From Pseudomonas sp. GM84 (GTDB taxonomy: Bacteria; Pseudomonadota; Gammaproteobacteria; Pseudomonadales; Pseudomonadaceae): 57,530 nt of DNA. Of this stretch, positions 12,876-23,867 are shown in pieces. The translations under genes and the position numbers were made by a program. A model generated the notes under the pieces. It did not search any database. It saw only the letters and a program-made list of their open reading frames with translations, and had not been told where the DNA came from. Numbering within the stretch: position 1 is the first letter of the stretch; each line of letters starts with the position of its first letter. The stretch spans positions 1 to 57,530 of the forward strand of contig NZ_AKJC01000089.1 of the NCBI RefSeq assembly GCF_000282535.1, in the 5' to 3' direction.

Positions 12876-13113
12876 ACTGGCCCTCGTTCCGATCCAGTTT
12901 TACCGTTACGCCATCAGTCCCCTGATGGCCAGCCACTGTCGTTTCTACCCCTCTTGCTCCTGTTACGCTTACGAAGCCATTGAAAACCATGGTCTTTGGC
13001 GTGGCGGGTGGCTAGCCGTTCGTCGCCTGGGGCGTTGTCATCCGTGGAACGACGGCGGTTTCGATCCCGTTCCCCCCGCTCCTTCCTCCCGAACTTCTTC
13101 GATAGCCGAGTAA
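12868..13113 (+). CDS. yidD: Membrane protein insertion efficiency factor YidD
   Basis: An 81-residue protein with the family core [27 protein letters not shown] and a cysteine-containing [15 protein letters not shown] near residues 55-69. It assists YidC-dependent insertion at the inner membrane. It overlaps rnpA by eight bases and ends two bases before the yidC ATG, implying translational coupling. Confidence 0.95.
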   Translation: MRKLALVPIQFYRYAISPLMASHCRFYPSCSCYAYEAIENHGLWRGGWLAVRRLGRCHPWNDGGFDPVPPAPSSRTSSIAE

Positions 13114-13115
13114 TC

Positions 13116-14798
13116 ATGGATATTAAACGCACGATCCTGATCGCCGCCCTGGCAATCGTGTCCTACGTCATGGTCCTGAAGTGGAACGATGACTACGGGC
13201 AGGCTGCCCTGCCGACTCAGAATACTGCTGCCAGCACTGTTGCTCCGGGCCTGCCAGATGGCGTACCGGCCGCTAACAACGGCGCCAACGCCGATGTTCC
13301 GAGCGCCAACGGCGAGTCGACCCCTGCCGAGCTGGCACCCGTTGCACTCAGCAAGGATCTGATCCGGGTCAAGACCGATGTCCTGGAACTGGCTATCGAT
13401 CCAGTCGGTGGTGACATCGTCCAGCTGAACCTGCCGAAGTACCCACGCCGTCAGGACCATCCGAACATTCCGTTCCAGCTGTTCGACAACGGTGGTGAGC
13501 GGGTGTACCTGGCCCAGAGCGGTCTGACCGGCGCCAACGGCCCGGATGCCCGTTCGACTGGCCGTCCTCTGTATGCTGCCGAGCAAAAGTCCTACCAGAT
13601 GGCTGATGGCCAGCAACAACTGGTGGTCGACCTGAAGTTCAGCGACAACGGTGTGAACTACATCAAGCGCTTCAGCTTCAAGCGCGGTGAGTACGACCTG
13701 AATGTCAGCTACCTGATCGACAACCAGAGCGGCCAGGCCTGGAACGGCAACATGTTTGCCCAGCTCAAGCGTGACGCCAGTGGCGATCCGTCTTCGAGCA
13801 CTGCTACCGGCACCGCGACCTACCTGGGCGCTGCCCTGTGGACAGCTGGCGAGCCGTACAAGAAAGTGTCGATGAAAGACATCGACAAAGGCAGTTTGAA
13901 AGAAAATGTGTCCGGCGGCTGGGTCGCCTGGCTGCAGCACTACTTCGTGACTGCATGGATCCCTGCCAAGTCGGACAACAACGTCGTCCAGACCCGCAAG
14001 GACAGCCAGGGCAACTACATCATCGGCTACACCGGCCCGACCATCAGCGTACCTGCTGGCGGCAAGGTCGAAACCAGCGCCATGCTGTACGCCGGTCCGA
14101 AGATTCAGTCCAAGCTCAAGGAATTGTCCCCAGGCCTGGAACTGACCGTCGACTACGGCTTCCTGTGGTTCATCGCCCAGCCGATCTTCTGGCTGCTGCA
14201 ACATATCCACAGCCTGCTGGGTAACTGGGGCTGGTCGATCATTGTCCTGACCATGCTCATCAAGGGTCTGTTCTTCCCGCTGTCGGCTGCCAGCTACCGC
14301 TCGATGGCGCGCATGCGTGCCGTGGCGCCGAAGCTTGCCGCACTGAAGGAACGCTTCGGTGACGATCGCCAGAAGATGTCCCAGGCGATGATGGAGCTGT
14401 ACAAGAAAGAGAAGATCAACCCGCTGGGCGGCTGCTTGCCGATCCTGGTGCAGATGCCGGTATTCCTGGCCCTGTACTGGGTACTGCTGGAAAGCGTCGA
14501 GATGCGTCAGGCCCCATGGATGCTGTGGATCACCGACCTGTCGATCAAGGATCCGCTCTTCATCCTGCCGATCATCATGGGCGCCACCATGTTCATCCAG
14601 CAGCGCCTGAACCCGACGCCGCCGGATCCGATGCAGGCCAAGGTGATGAAAATGATGCCGATCATCTTCACCTTCTTCTTCCTGTGGTTCCCAGCCGGTC
14701 TGGTGCTGTACTGGGTTGTGAACAACTGCCTGTCGATTTCGCAGCAGTGGTACATCACCCGCCGTATCGAAGCAGCGACCAAAAAAGCTGCTGCTTGA
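13116..14798 (+). CDS. yidC: Membrane protein insertase YidC
   Basis: A 560-residue inner-membrane insertase. An N-terminal membrane segment (about 4-20) is followed by a Ser/Ala/Pro linker, a large periplasmic domain (about 80-340), and the conserved C-terminal five-helix core (WGWSIIVLTMLIKGLFFPLSAASYRSMARM, then NPLGGCLPILVQMPVFLALYW). It folds and inserts proteins such as AtpE, whose gene lies downstream. ATG at 13116 follows yidD by two bases. A strong terminator follows. Confidence 0.97.
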   Translation: MDIKRTILIAALAIVSYVMVLKWNDDYGQAALPTQNTAASTVAPGLPDGVPAANNGANADVPSANGESTPAELAPVALSKDLIRVKTDVLELAIDPVGGDIVQLNLPKYPRRQDHPNIPFQLFDNGGERVYLAQSGLTGANGPDARSTGRPLYAAEQKSYQMADGQQQLVVDLKFSDNGVNYIKRFSFKRGEYDLNVSYLIDNQSGQAWNGNMFAQLKRDASGDPSSSTATGTATYLGAALWTAGEPYKKVSMKDIDKGSLKENVSGGWVAWLQHYFVTAWIPAKSDNNVVQTRKDSQGNYIIGYTGPTISVPAGGKVETSAMLYAGPKIQSKLKELSPGLELTVDYGFLWFIAQPIFWLLQHIHSLLGNWGWSIIVLTMLIKGLFFPLSAASYRSMARMRAVAPKLAALKERFGDDRQKMSQAMMELYKKEKINPLGGCLPILVQMPVFLALYWVLLESVEMRQAPWMLWITDLSIKDPLFILPIIMGATMFIQQRLNPTPPDPMQAKVMKMMPIIFTFFFLWFPAGLVLYWVVNNCLSISQQWYITRRIEAATKKAAA

Positions 14799-14823
14799 CG
14801 GGCTACTGCGCTAGCCTGTGAAT

Positions 14824-14849
14824 AAAAACGCCCCTTCGGGGGCGTTTTT
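14824..14849 (+). terminator. Rho-independent terminator after yidC
   Basis: AAAAACGCCCC, loop TTCG, GGGGCGTTTTT: 11-base perfect arms with a stable tetraloop and a T-tract. It separates the rpmH-yidC operon from mnmE. Confidence 0.92.
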
Positions 14850-14884
14850 GCTATCTGTCGTTTTTGTCGTAGAGGCTTTCGAGC

Positions 14885-16255
14885 ATGAACACTGTGCGTG
14901 AAACCATCGTCGCCATCGCTACCGCCCAAGGCCGCGGCGGCGTAGGCATCGTCCGCCTGTCCGGGCCACTGGCGGCCCAGGCCGGCCAACTCATCACCGG
15001 CCGCACGTTGACGCCGCGCCATGCCCACTACGGGCCGTTCCGCGACGAGCAGGGGCTGGTGCTGGATGAAGGCATTGCGCTGTTCTTCCCGGGCCCCAAC
15101 TCGTTTACCGGCGAAGACGTGCTCGAGCTGCAGGGCCATGGTGGTCCGGTGGTCCTGGACATGCTCCTGCAGCGCTGTGTACAAGTCGGTTGCCGTCTGG
15201 CTCGCCCCGGCGAGTTCAGCGAGCGAGCATTCCTCAACGACAAGCTCGACCTTGCCCAGGCCGAAGCCATCGCCGATCTCATCGAAGCCAGCTCCAGCCA
15301 GGCCGCGCGCAATGCCTTGCGTTCGCTGCAGGGTGAATTTTCCAAGCGTGTGCACAGCCTGACCGAAGCGCTGATTGCGTTGCGGATCTACGTCGAGGCC
15401 GCCATCGACTTCCCGGAAGAGGAAATCGACTTCCTGGCTGACGGCCATGTGCTGTCGATGCTCGATACCGTGCGCAGCGAGTTGTCCACAGTGCAGCGCG
15501 AAGCCGGGCAGGGGGCCTTGCTGCGTGACGGCATGACGGTGGTGATTGCCGGCAGGCCCAATGCGGGCAAGTCGAGCCTGCTCAATACACTGGCTGGCCG
15601 TGAAGCGGCGATCGTCACCGATATCGCCGGCACCACCCGGGACATCCTCCGCGAACATATCCACATCGATGGCATGCCGCTGCACGTGGTCGACACCGCT
15701 GGTCTGCGTGATACCGATGACCATGTGGAAAAGATCGGCGTGGAACGGGCGCTCAAGGCCATTGGCGAAGCCGACCGTGTGTTGCTGGTGGTGGACTCCA
15801 CCGCTCCCGAAGCCAGCGACCCATTTGCGCTGTGGCCGGAGTTCCTGGACCAGCGCCCTGACCCTGCGAAGGTCACGCTGATTCGTAACAAGGCCGACCT
15901 CAGTGGCGAGCGAGTAGGGCTGGAACAGTGCGACGACGGCCATGTGACGCTTACCCTGAGCGCCAAGGGCGACGACCAGGGCCTGCTGCTGCTGCGTGAC
16001 CACCTCAAGGCCTGCATGGGCTACGAGCAGACGGCGGAGAGCGGCTTCAGCGCACGCCGGCGCCACCTGGATGCGCTGCGCCAGGCCAGCGACCACCTGG
16101 AGCACGGTCGCGCTCAATTGACCCTGGCTGGCGCTGGCGAGCTGCTGGCTGAAGACCTGCGCCAGGCACAACAGGCCCTGGGCGAAATCACCGGTGCGTT
16201 CAGTTCGGACGACCTGCTGGGCAGGATTTTCTCGAGTTTCTGCATCGGCAAGTAG
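14885..16255 (+). CDS. mnmE: tRNA modification GTPase MnmE
   Basis: A 456-residue GTPase that, with MnmG, makes the 5-carboxymethylaminomethyl group on wobble uridine 34 of certain tRNAs. The N-terminal tetrahydrofolate-binding domain starts [21 protein letters not shown]; the G domain has G1 GRPNAGKS near 222-229, DTAG and NKAD; the C-terminus is the hallmark FCIGK. It ends in a terminator, so mnmG, 440 bases downstream, is probably transcribed separately. Confidence 0.97.
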   Translation: MNTVRETIVAIATAQGRGGVGIVRLSGPLAAQAGQLITGRTLTPRHAHYGPFRDEQGLVLDEGIALFFPGPNSFTGEDVLELQGHGGPVVLDMLLQRCVQVGCRLARPGEFSERAFLNDKLDLAQAEAIADLIEASSSQAARNALRSLQGEFSKRVHSLTEALIALRIYVEAAIDFPEEEIDFLADGHVLSMLDTVRSELSTVQREAGQGALLRDGMTVVIAGRPNAGKSSLLNTLAGREAAIVTDIAGTTRDILREHIHIDGMPLHVVDTAGLRDTDDHVEKIGVERALKAIGEADRVLLVVDSTAPEASDPFALWPEFLDQRPDPAKVTLIRNKADLSGERVGLEQCDDGHVTLTLSAKGDDQGLLLLRDHLKACMGYEQTAESGFSARRRHLDALRQASDHLEHGRAQLTLAGAGELLAEDLRQAQQALGEITGAFSSDDLLGRIFSSFCIGK

Positions 16256-16276
16256 TCCACAACCTGCAAGACCAAG

Positions 16277-16305
16277 GCCGCTCCTACAGGGAGCGGCTTT
16301 TTTTT
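16277..16305 (+). terminator. Rho-independent terminator after mnmE
   Basis: GCCGCTCC, loop TACAG, GGAGCGGC, followed by eight T residues. Confidence 0.92.
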
Positions 16306-16381
16306 GCCCGCAGGAGCCCTGTGGAAAACTCGCCTTCAGCTCAGTTGATAAGCAGGCTTTTTTTCTGAGGACAAACTGGCC

Positions 16382-16594
16382 TGTGGGTAAACAGGCATTT
16401 AATCCACAGGCTAAAAGACGTTATCCAGAACCCTCAAGGCACTCCAGACACAGGGTTTAATTTCTCTCTACACAGCGAATTATAAGGGATACAGAATCTT
16501 ATCCACAGATATGTGTGTGCATAAGAATAAACATAAAAACAAAGCTTTTTTAAATTTCTCTTCTTTGATTTCTGTTGTCTGCCACTCATCCACA
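16382..16594. other. Second DnaA-box cluster with AT-rich stretch (oriC-like)
   Basis: The 439-base gap between mnmE and mnmG holds a perfect DnaA box at 16499-16507 and one-mismatch boxes at 16382-16390 (-), 16400-16408 (+), 16421-16429 (+) and 16586-16594 (+). A long AT-rich stretch at 16508-16575 follows. The order TTATCCACAGATA, AAGCTTTTT, CTCTTCTTT, GTCTGC also occurs at oriC (12070-12178). It may be an origin copy or a DnaA-binding regulatory site; E. coli oriC also adjoins mnmG (gidA). Confidence 0.75.
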
Positions 16595-16621
16595 GCTGGT
16601 CAAAATTTGCGCAAAAGGTTT

Positions 16622-16650
16622 CTTTAGAGGGGGGGAAGTCCCTATACTTG
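16622..16650 (+). promoter_or_regulatory. Possible mnmG promoter
   Basis: TATACT at 16645-16650 is a good -10, about 45 bases before the start codon; the -35 at 17 bases (TTCTTT) is poor. Weak evidence. Confidence 0.35.
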
Positions 16651-16694
16651 TCGGCTTACCTTCTCTATTCGCAAAAACAGGCACGAGGTGCGTG

Positions 16695-18587
16695 GTGGAT
16701 TTCCCTTCCCGTTTTGAAGTGATCGTCATCGGCGGCGGCCATGCCGGTACCGAGGCTGCGCTTGCGTCTGCACGCATGGGTGTGAAAACCCTGCTGCTGA
16801 CCCACAACGTGGAAACCCTCGGTCACATGAGTTGCAACCCCGCCATCGGCGGTATTGGCAAAAGCCATCTGGTCAAAGAGATCGATGCGCTCGGCGGCGC
16901 CATGGCATTGGCTACCGACAAGAGCGGTATCCAGTTCCGCGTCCTGAACAACCGCAAGGGGCCGGCCGTACGCGCCACCCGTGCACAGGCAGACCGCGCC
17001 ATCTACAAGGCGGTGGTGCGCGAGATCCTGGAAAACCAGCCGAACCTGTGGATATTCCAGCAGTCGTGCGACGACCTGATCGTCGAGCAGGACCAGGTCA
17101 AAGGCGTGGTCACGCAAATGGGCCTGCGCTTTTTCGCCGAACAAGTGGTATTGACCACCGGTACCTTCCTCGGTGGCCTTATCCACATCGGCCTGCAGAA
17201 CCATTCCGGTGGCCGCGCCGGTGATCCACCTTCGATCGCCCTGGCTCACCGCATGCGTGAACTGCCGCTGCGTGTCGGCCGACTGAAAACCGGCACGCCA
17301 CCGCGTATCGACGGGCGCTCGGTGGACTTCTCGGTCATGACCGAACAACCGGGCGACACGCCAATCCCGGTGATGTCGTTCATGGGCAATGCGCAGATGC
17401 ACCCGCGCCAGGTCAGCTGCTGGATTACCCACACCAATGCGCGCACCCACGAGATCATCGCCTCGAACCTCGACCGTTCGCCGATGTACTCCGGGGTGAT
17501 CGAAGGCGTGGGCCCGCGCTATTGCCCGTCGATCGAAGACAAGATCCATCGCTTCGCCGACAAGGAAAGCCATCAGGTGTTCATCGAGCCGGAAGGCCTG
17601 ACCACCCATGAGCTGTACCCCAACGGTATTTCCACTTCGCTGCCGTTCGACGTGCAGCTGGAGCTGGTCCGCTCGATCCGCGGGATGGAAAATGCCCACA
17701 TCGTGCGCCCGGGCTACGCCATCGAGTACGACTACTTCGACCCGCGTGACCTCAAGTACAGCCTGGAGACCAAAGTCATCGGCGGCCTGTACTTCGCTGG
17801 CCAGATCAACGGCACTACCGGTTACGAAGAAGCCGGCGCCCAGGGCCTGCTGGCCGGGACCAACGCCGCGCTGCGCGCGCAGGGCCGTGAAAGCTGGTGC
17901 CCACGGCGCGACGAGGCCTACATCGGCGTACTGGTCGACGACCTGATTACCCTGGGTACCCAGGAGCCCTACCGCATGTTCACTTCGCGTGCCGAGTACC
18001 GGCTGATCCTGCGCGAAGACAATGCCGACCTGCGCCTGACCGAAAAAGGCCGTGAACTGGGCCTGATCGACGACGCGCGCTGGGCCGCGTTCTGTGCCAA
18101 GCGCGACGGCATCGAGCGTGAGGAACAGCGCTTGAAGTCGACCTGGGTACGCCCGAATACCCCGCAAGGCCAGGCCGTTGTGGATAAGTTCGGTACCCCG
18201 CTGAGCCACGAGTACAGCCTGCTGAACCTGCTCGCCCGTCCGGAAATCGACTATGCCGGGCTGATTGAAGCGACCGGCGGTGATGTCATCGACCCACAGG
18301 TGGCCGAACAGGTCGAGATCAAGACCAAGTACGCCGGTTACATCGACCGCCAGCAGGATGAAATCGCCCGCCTGCGTGCCAGCGAAGACACCCGCTTGCC
18401 TGTGGATATCGACTACACCACGATTTCCGGCCTGTCCAAGGAAATCCAGAGCAAGCTGGGGCAGACCCGCCCGGAAACCCTGGGCCAGGCTTCACGCATC
18501 CCCGGCGTCACGCCAGCGGCGATTTCCCTGTTGCTGATTCATCTGAAAAAACGCGGCGCTGGCCGCGAATTGGAGCAAAGCGCTTGA
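16695..18587 (+). CDS. mnmG: tRNA uridine-5-carboxymethylaminomethyl(34) synthesis enzyme MnmG
   Basis: A 630-residue FAD protein, partner of MnmE. The Rossmann motif [10 protein letters not shown] lies at about 13-22; [22 protein letters not shown] and [11 protein letters not shown] follow, and [12 protein letters not shown] closes the FAD site. I chose the second of two tandem GTG codons (16695), six bases after a GAGG site; the one at 16692 is too close. It overlaps rsmG by four bases (TTGA). Confidence 0.96.
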   Translation: MDFPSRFEVIVIGGGHAGTEAALASARMGVKTLLLTHNVETLGHMSCNPAIGGIGKSHLVKEIDALGGAMALATDKSGIQFRVLNNRKGPAVRATRAQADRAIYKAVVREILENQPNLWIFQQSCDDLIVEQDQVKGVVTQMGLRFFAEQVVLTTGTFLGGLIHIGLQNHSGGRAGDPPSIALAHRMRELPLRVGRLKTGTPPRIDGRSVDFSVMTEQPGDTPIPVMSFMGNAQMHPRQVSCWITHTNARTHEIIASNLDRSPMYSGVIEGVGPRYCPSIEDKIHRFADKESHQVFIEPEGLTTHELYPNGISTSLPFDVQLELVRSIRGMENAHIVRPGYAIEYDYFDPRDLKYSLETKVIGGLYFAGQINGTTGYEEAGAQGLLAGTNAALRAQGRESWCPRRDEAYIGVLVDDLITLGTQEPYRMFTSRAEYRLILREDNADLRLTEKGRELGLIDDARWAAFCAKRDGIEREEQRLKSTWVRPNTPQGQAVVDKFGTPLSHEYSLLNLLARPEIDYAGLIEATGGDVIDPQVAEQVEIKTKYAGYIDRQQDEIARLRASEDTRLPVDIDYTTISGLSKEIQSKLGQTRPETLGQASRIPGVTPAAISLLLIHLKKRGAGRELEQSA

Positions 18588-19234
18588 GTTCCCTGGTCAC
18601 CCCGCAGCACGCAGAAGAGTTGTCCACAGGCGCGCGCCAGCTCGGCATCGAGTTGACCGCGCAGCAGCACGAATCGCTGCTGGGCTACCTGGCCCTGTTG
18701 ATCAAGTGGAACAAAGCCTACAACCTCACCGCCGTGCGTGACCCGGACGAGATGGTGTCGCGCCACCTGCTCGACAGCCTCAGTGTCATGACGTTTATCC
18801 ACAACGACCGCGAAAGCTGGCTGGATGTTGGCAGTGGCGGTGGCATGCCGGGTATTCCCTTGGCTATCCTGCATCCGCACAAGCAGGTGACGGTGCTGGA
18901 TGCCAATGGCAAGAAGACGCGTTTTCTGACCCAGGTGAAAATGGAGCTGAAACTGGACAACCTCACGGTTATCCACAGCCGGGTCGAGGCCTTCCAGCCC
19001 GCGCAGCCGTTCAGCGGCATCATCTCCCGCGCCTTCAGCAGCATGGAGAACTTCACCAACTGGACCCGCCACTTGGGCGACACCGGGACGCAATGGCTTG
19101 CAATGAAGGGGCTGCATCCTGCCGATGAACTGGTAGCATTGCCCGCAGACTTCACAGTGGAAAGCGAACAGGCCCTGACCGTTCCAGGTTGCCAGGGCCA
19201 GCGCCATCTGCTGATACTGCGCCGCAAGGCATGA
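18584..19234 (+). CDS. rsmG: 16S rRNA (guanine527-N7)-methyltransferase RsmG
   Basis: A 216-residue SAM-dependent methyltransferase modifying 16S rRNA G527. The SAM motif [16 protein letters not shown] lies near 76-91. The start is a TTG overlapping the mnmG stop as TTGA, with GGAG eight bases upstream, so translation is coupled. Two perfect DnaA boxes lie within it (18795-18803 and 18969-18977). parA follows after 18 bases. Confidence 0.96.
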   Translation: MSSLVTPQHAEELSTGARQLGIELTAQQHESLLGYLALLIKWNKAYNLTAVRDPDEMVSRHLLDSLSVMTFIHNDRESWLDVGSGGGMPGIPLAILHPHKQVTVLDANGKKTRFLTQVKMELKLDNLTVIHSRVEAFQPAQPFSGIISRAFSSMENFTNWTRHLGDTGTQWLAMKGLHPADELVALPADFTVESEQALTVPGCQGQRHLLILRRKA

Positions 19235-19252
19235 CTGGGAACACACGCACCA

Positions 19253-20044
19253 ATGGCTAAGGTATTCGCAATCGCGAACCAGAAAGGTGGAGTGGGCAAG
19301 ACCACCACCTGTATCAATCTTGCAGCATCGCTGGCCGCGACCAAGCGTCGTGTGCTGCTGATCGACCTCGATCCGCAGGGCAACGCCACCATGGGCAGCG
19401 GTGTGGACAAACACGAACTCGAGCATTCGGTCTATGACCTGCTGATCGGCGAATGCGACCTAGCCCAGGCCATGCACTACTCCGAGCACGGCGGCTTCCA
19501 ACTGCTGCCGGCCAACCGCGACCTGACCGCCGCGGAAGTGGTGCTGCTGGAAATGCAGGTCAAGGAGAGCCGCCTGCGCAATGCCCTGGCGCCGATCCGC
19601 GAGAACTACGACTACATCCTGATCGACTGCCCGCCGTCGTTGTCCATGCTGACGCTGAACGCCCTGGTCGCTTCCGATGGCGTGATCATCCCGATGCAGT
19701 GCGAGTACTACGCACTGGAAGGTCTCAGCGACCTTGTGGATAACATCAAGCGCATCGCCGCCCGTCTGAATCCGCAGCTGAAGATCGAAGGCCTGCTGCG
19801 AACCATGTTCGACCCGCGCCTGAGCCTGAACAACGATGTTTCGGCGCAGCTCAAGGAACACTTCGGCGAGCAGCTGTACGACACGGTCATTCCGCGCAAC
19901 ATCCGCCTGGCGGAGGCACCGAGCTTCGGCATGCCCGCGCTGGCCTACGACAAGCAATCGCGTGGCGCACTCGCCTACCTGGCCCTGGCCGGGGAACTGG
20001 TTCGCCGTCAACGCCGTCAATCACGCACTGCACAAACAACTTAA
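19253..20044 (+). CDS. parA: Chromosome partitioning ATPase ParA (Soj)
   Basis: A 263-residue deviant-Walker ATPase. KGGVGKTT is at residues 11-18; the A' motif DLDPQGNATMGSG and Walker B DYILIDCPPSL follow. ATP-bound ParA on the nucleoid guides ParB-parS complexes during segregation. parB starts nine bases downstream. A perfect DnaA box (19735-19743) lies in the gene. Confidence 0.97.
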   Translation: MAKVFAIANQKGGVGKTTTCINLAASLAATKRRVLLIDLDPQGNATMGSGVDKHELEHSVYDLLIGECDLAQAMHYSEHGGFQLLPANRDLTAAEVVLLEMQVKESRLRNALAPIRENYDYILIDCPPSLSMLTLNALVASDGVIIPMQCEYYALEGLSDLVDNIKRIAARLNPQLKIEGLLRTMFDPRLSLNNDVSAQLKEHFGEQLYDTVIPRNIRLAEAPSFGMPALAYDKQSRGALAYLALAGELVRRQRRQSRTAQTT

Positions 20045-20053
20045 GGAATCCGT

Positions 20054-20926
20054 ATGGCCGTTAAGAAACGGGGTCTCGGACGTGGGTTGGATGCACTGCT
20101 CAGTGGTCCTTCCGTCAGCGCGCTCGAAGAGCAGGCTGTGAAGATCGACCAGAAAGAACTGCAACACCTGCCGGTTGAGCTGATCCAGCGTGGCAAGTAC
20201 CAGCCGCGTCGCGACATGGATCCGGAGGCGCTGGAAGAACTCGCGCACTCGATTCGCAGCCATGGCGTGATGCAGCCGATCGTGGTCCGCCCGATCGACG
20301 GCAACCGCTTCGAGATCATCGCCGGTGAGCGCCGCTGGCGTGCCACCCAGCAGGCCGGCCTCGACACCATCCCGGCGATGGTCCGTGAAGTGCCGGACGA
20401 AGCTGCCATCGCCATGGCGCTGATCGAGAACATCCAGCGCGAGGACCTCAATCCTTTGGAAGAGGCCCTGGCCCTGCAGCGCCTGCAGCAGGAGTTCGAA
20501 CTGACTCAGCAACAGGTGGCGGATGCCGTGGGCAAGTCGCGGGTCACCGTGGCCAACTTGCTGCGCTTGATTTCGCTGCCTGAAGCGATCAAGACCATGC
20601 TCGCTCACGGCGACCTGGAAATGGGCCATGCACGTGCATTGCTCGGTCTTGAAGAAGATCGGCAGGAAGAAGGGGCGCGACATGTTGTCGCACGTGGCCT
20701 CACCGTGCGCCAAACCGAGGCACTGGTGCGCCAGTGGCTCAACGGCAAGCCTGATCCGGTCGAACCGAGCAAACCTGATCCGGACATCGAGCGCCTTGAA
20801 CAGCGGCTTGCAGAGCGCCTGGGCTCGCCCGTGCAGATACGCCATGGCAACAAGGGAAAAGGCCAGTTGGTTATTCGTTATAACTCGCTCGACGAGTTGC
20901 AGGGCGTCCTTGCTCACATCCGCTGA
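20054..20926 (+). CDS. parB: Chromosome partitioning protein ParB (Spo0J)
   Basis: A 290-residue centromere-binding CTP-dependent clamp. The N-terminal KKRGLGRGLDALL is the ParA-contact segment; the ParB box GERRWRAT starts at residue 91; ALIENIQREDLNPLEEA precedes the helix-turn-helix (LTQQQVADAVGKSRVTVANLLRLI); a dimerisation domain ends the protein. It should load at the parS sites in recF and folE2. Confidence 0.97.
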   Translation: MAVKKRGLGRGLDALLSGPSVSALEEQAVKIDQKELQHLPVELIQRGKYQPRRDMDPEALEELAHSIRSHGVMQPIVVRPIDGNRFEIIAGERRWRATQQAGLDTIPAMVREVPDEAAIAMALIENIQREDLNPLEEALALQRLQQEFELTQQQVADAVGKSRVTVANLLRLISLPEAIKTMLAHGDLEMGHARALLGLEEDRQEEGARHVVARGLTVRQTEALVRQWLNGKPDPVEPSKPDPDIERLEQRLAERLGSPVQIRHGNKGKGQLVIRYNSLDELQGVLAHIR

Positions 20927-20971
20927 AACAATTCCCGTTGTAGCGCGCAGTCGGAAATCACTACCCAAGAG

Positions 20972-21000
20972 TTGAATAGGGGTTAATCCACCCCTATACT
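20972..21000 (+). promoter_or_regulatory. ATP synthase operon promoter
   Basis: TTGAAT at 20972-20977 and TATACT at 20995-21000 with a 17-base spacer. The spacer carries an inverted repeat AGGGGT...ACCCCT (20978-20995), a possible operator. The leader to atpI is about 70 bases. Confidence 0.75.
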
Positions 21001-21075
21001 CTGCGCGCATTTTGTCGGCACAAATTATGCCAAGTCATAACTGACTTGTTGGTCGACTTCCGAGGAGCAGTTGTG

Positions 21076-22369
<1,294 letters not shown>

Positions 22370-22389
22370 GACCGCCTGGCGTGTCTGAT

Positions 22390-22419
22390 AGCCTTCCCCG
22401 CTCGTTTGGGGGGAGGGCT
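22390..22419 (+). other. Intercistronic hairpin atpB-atpE
   Basis: AGCCTTCCCC, an eight-base loop, then GGGGAGGGCT (one G-T pair) followed by TTAAAAAG. The T-tract is weak, so it may stabilise or partly terminate mRNA before the highly translated atpE. Confidence 0.55.
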
Positions 22420-22497
22420 TAAAAAGTCCGCAAGGGCAGCTGTACCAAACGATTTGTTTTACCGCTTCAAACTAAAAACCTAACCAATACGACGTAA

Positions 22498-22770
<273 letters not shown>

Positions 22771-22826
22771 TCACTCGTATTCACGAGTTGATGGCTGTAT
22801 GAATTAAGACCGAGCGAGGTGTTGGC

Positions 22827-23297
22827 GTGAACATTAATGCAACCCTGATTGGCCAATCCGTTGCTTTTCTGATTTTTGTACTCTTCTGCATGAAGTATGT
22901 ATGGCCTCCGGTCATCACTGCTCTGCACGAGCGCCAAAAGAAGATTGCTGACGGCTTGGACGCTGCCAACCGCGCAGCTCGCGACCTGGAGCTGGCCCAA
23001 GAGAAAGTGGGTCAGCAACTGCGTGAAGCTAAAGCACAGGCAGCCGAAATCATTGAGCAAAGCAAGAAACGCGCTGCTCAGCTTGTCGAGGAAGCCCGTG
23101 ATCAGGCCCGCGTCGAAGCTGACCGTGTGAAGGCTCAGGCTCTGGCCGAGATCGAACAGGAACTGAACAGCGCTAAAGACGCCCTGCGTGCCCAAGTGGG
23201 TGCTCTGGCCGTTGGCGGTGCTGAAAAGATCCTTGGCGCCACAATCGATCAAAACGCGCATGCGGAGCTGGTTAACAAACTGGCCGCTGAAATTTAA
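22827..23297 (+). CDS. atpF: ATP synthase F0 subunit b
   Basis: A 156-residue peripheral stalk subunit. One N-terminal membrane helix (about 5-26) is followed by a long charged coiled coil ([20 protein letters not shown] onward). The start is GTG 22827 with a GAGCGAGGTG site. It links subunit a to F1. Confidence 0.96.
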   Translation: MNINATLIGQSVAFLIFVLFCMKYVWPPVITALHERQKKIADGLDAANRAARDLELAQEKVGQQLREAKAQAAEIIEQSKKRAAQLVEEARDQARVEADRVKAQALAEIEQELNSAKDALRAQVGALAVGGAEKILGATIDQNAHAELVNKLAAEI

Positions 23298-23309
23298 GCG
23301 AGGGCGATC

Positions 23310-23846
23310 ATGGCAGAACTGACCACGTTGGCCCGACCTTACGCTAAGGCTGCCTTTGAGCATGCCCAGGCCCATCAGCAACTGGCCAATTGGTCAGCCA
23401 TGCTCGGCCTGGCTGCTGCGGTGTCGCAAGACGACACCATGCAGCGCCTGCTCAAGGCCCCGCGACTGACGAGCGCAGAAAAGGCCGCCACGTTCATTGA
23501 CGTGTGCGGTGACAAGTTCAATGCACAGGCACAGAATTTCATTCATGTTGCCGCGGAAAACGACCGTCTCCTGCTTCTGCCGGAGATTGCCGCTCTGTTC
23601 GACCTGTACAAGGCCGAGCAAGAGAAATCCGTGGACGTGGAAGTCACCAGTGCCTTCGCGTTGAACCAAGAACAGCAAGACAAACTCGCCAAGGTTCTCA
23701 GTGCACGGTTAGGCCAGGAAGTGCGCCTGCACGCGTCGGAGGATGCCAGCCTGATTGGCGGCGTCGTCATCCGCGCTGGTGACCTGGTAATCGATGGCTC
23801 TGTTCGCGGCAAAATCGCGAAACTGGCCGAAGCATTGAAATCTTGA
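23310..23846 (+). CDS. atpH: ATP synthase F1 subunit delta
   Basis: A 178-residue subunit joining the b stalk to the top of alpha3beta3. The N-terminal [13 protein letters not shown] and C-terminal [26 protein letters not shown] are family signatures. Spaced 12 bases after atpF and 21 before atpA. Confidence 0.96.
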
Positions 23847-23867
23847 GTTTGAAGGGGCAGCAGAGCA

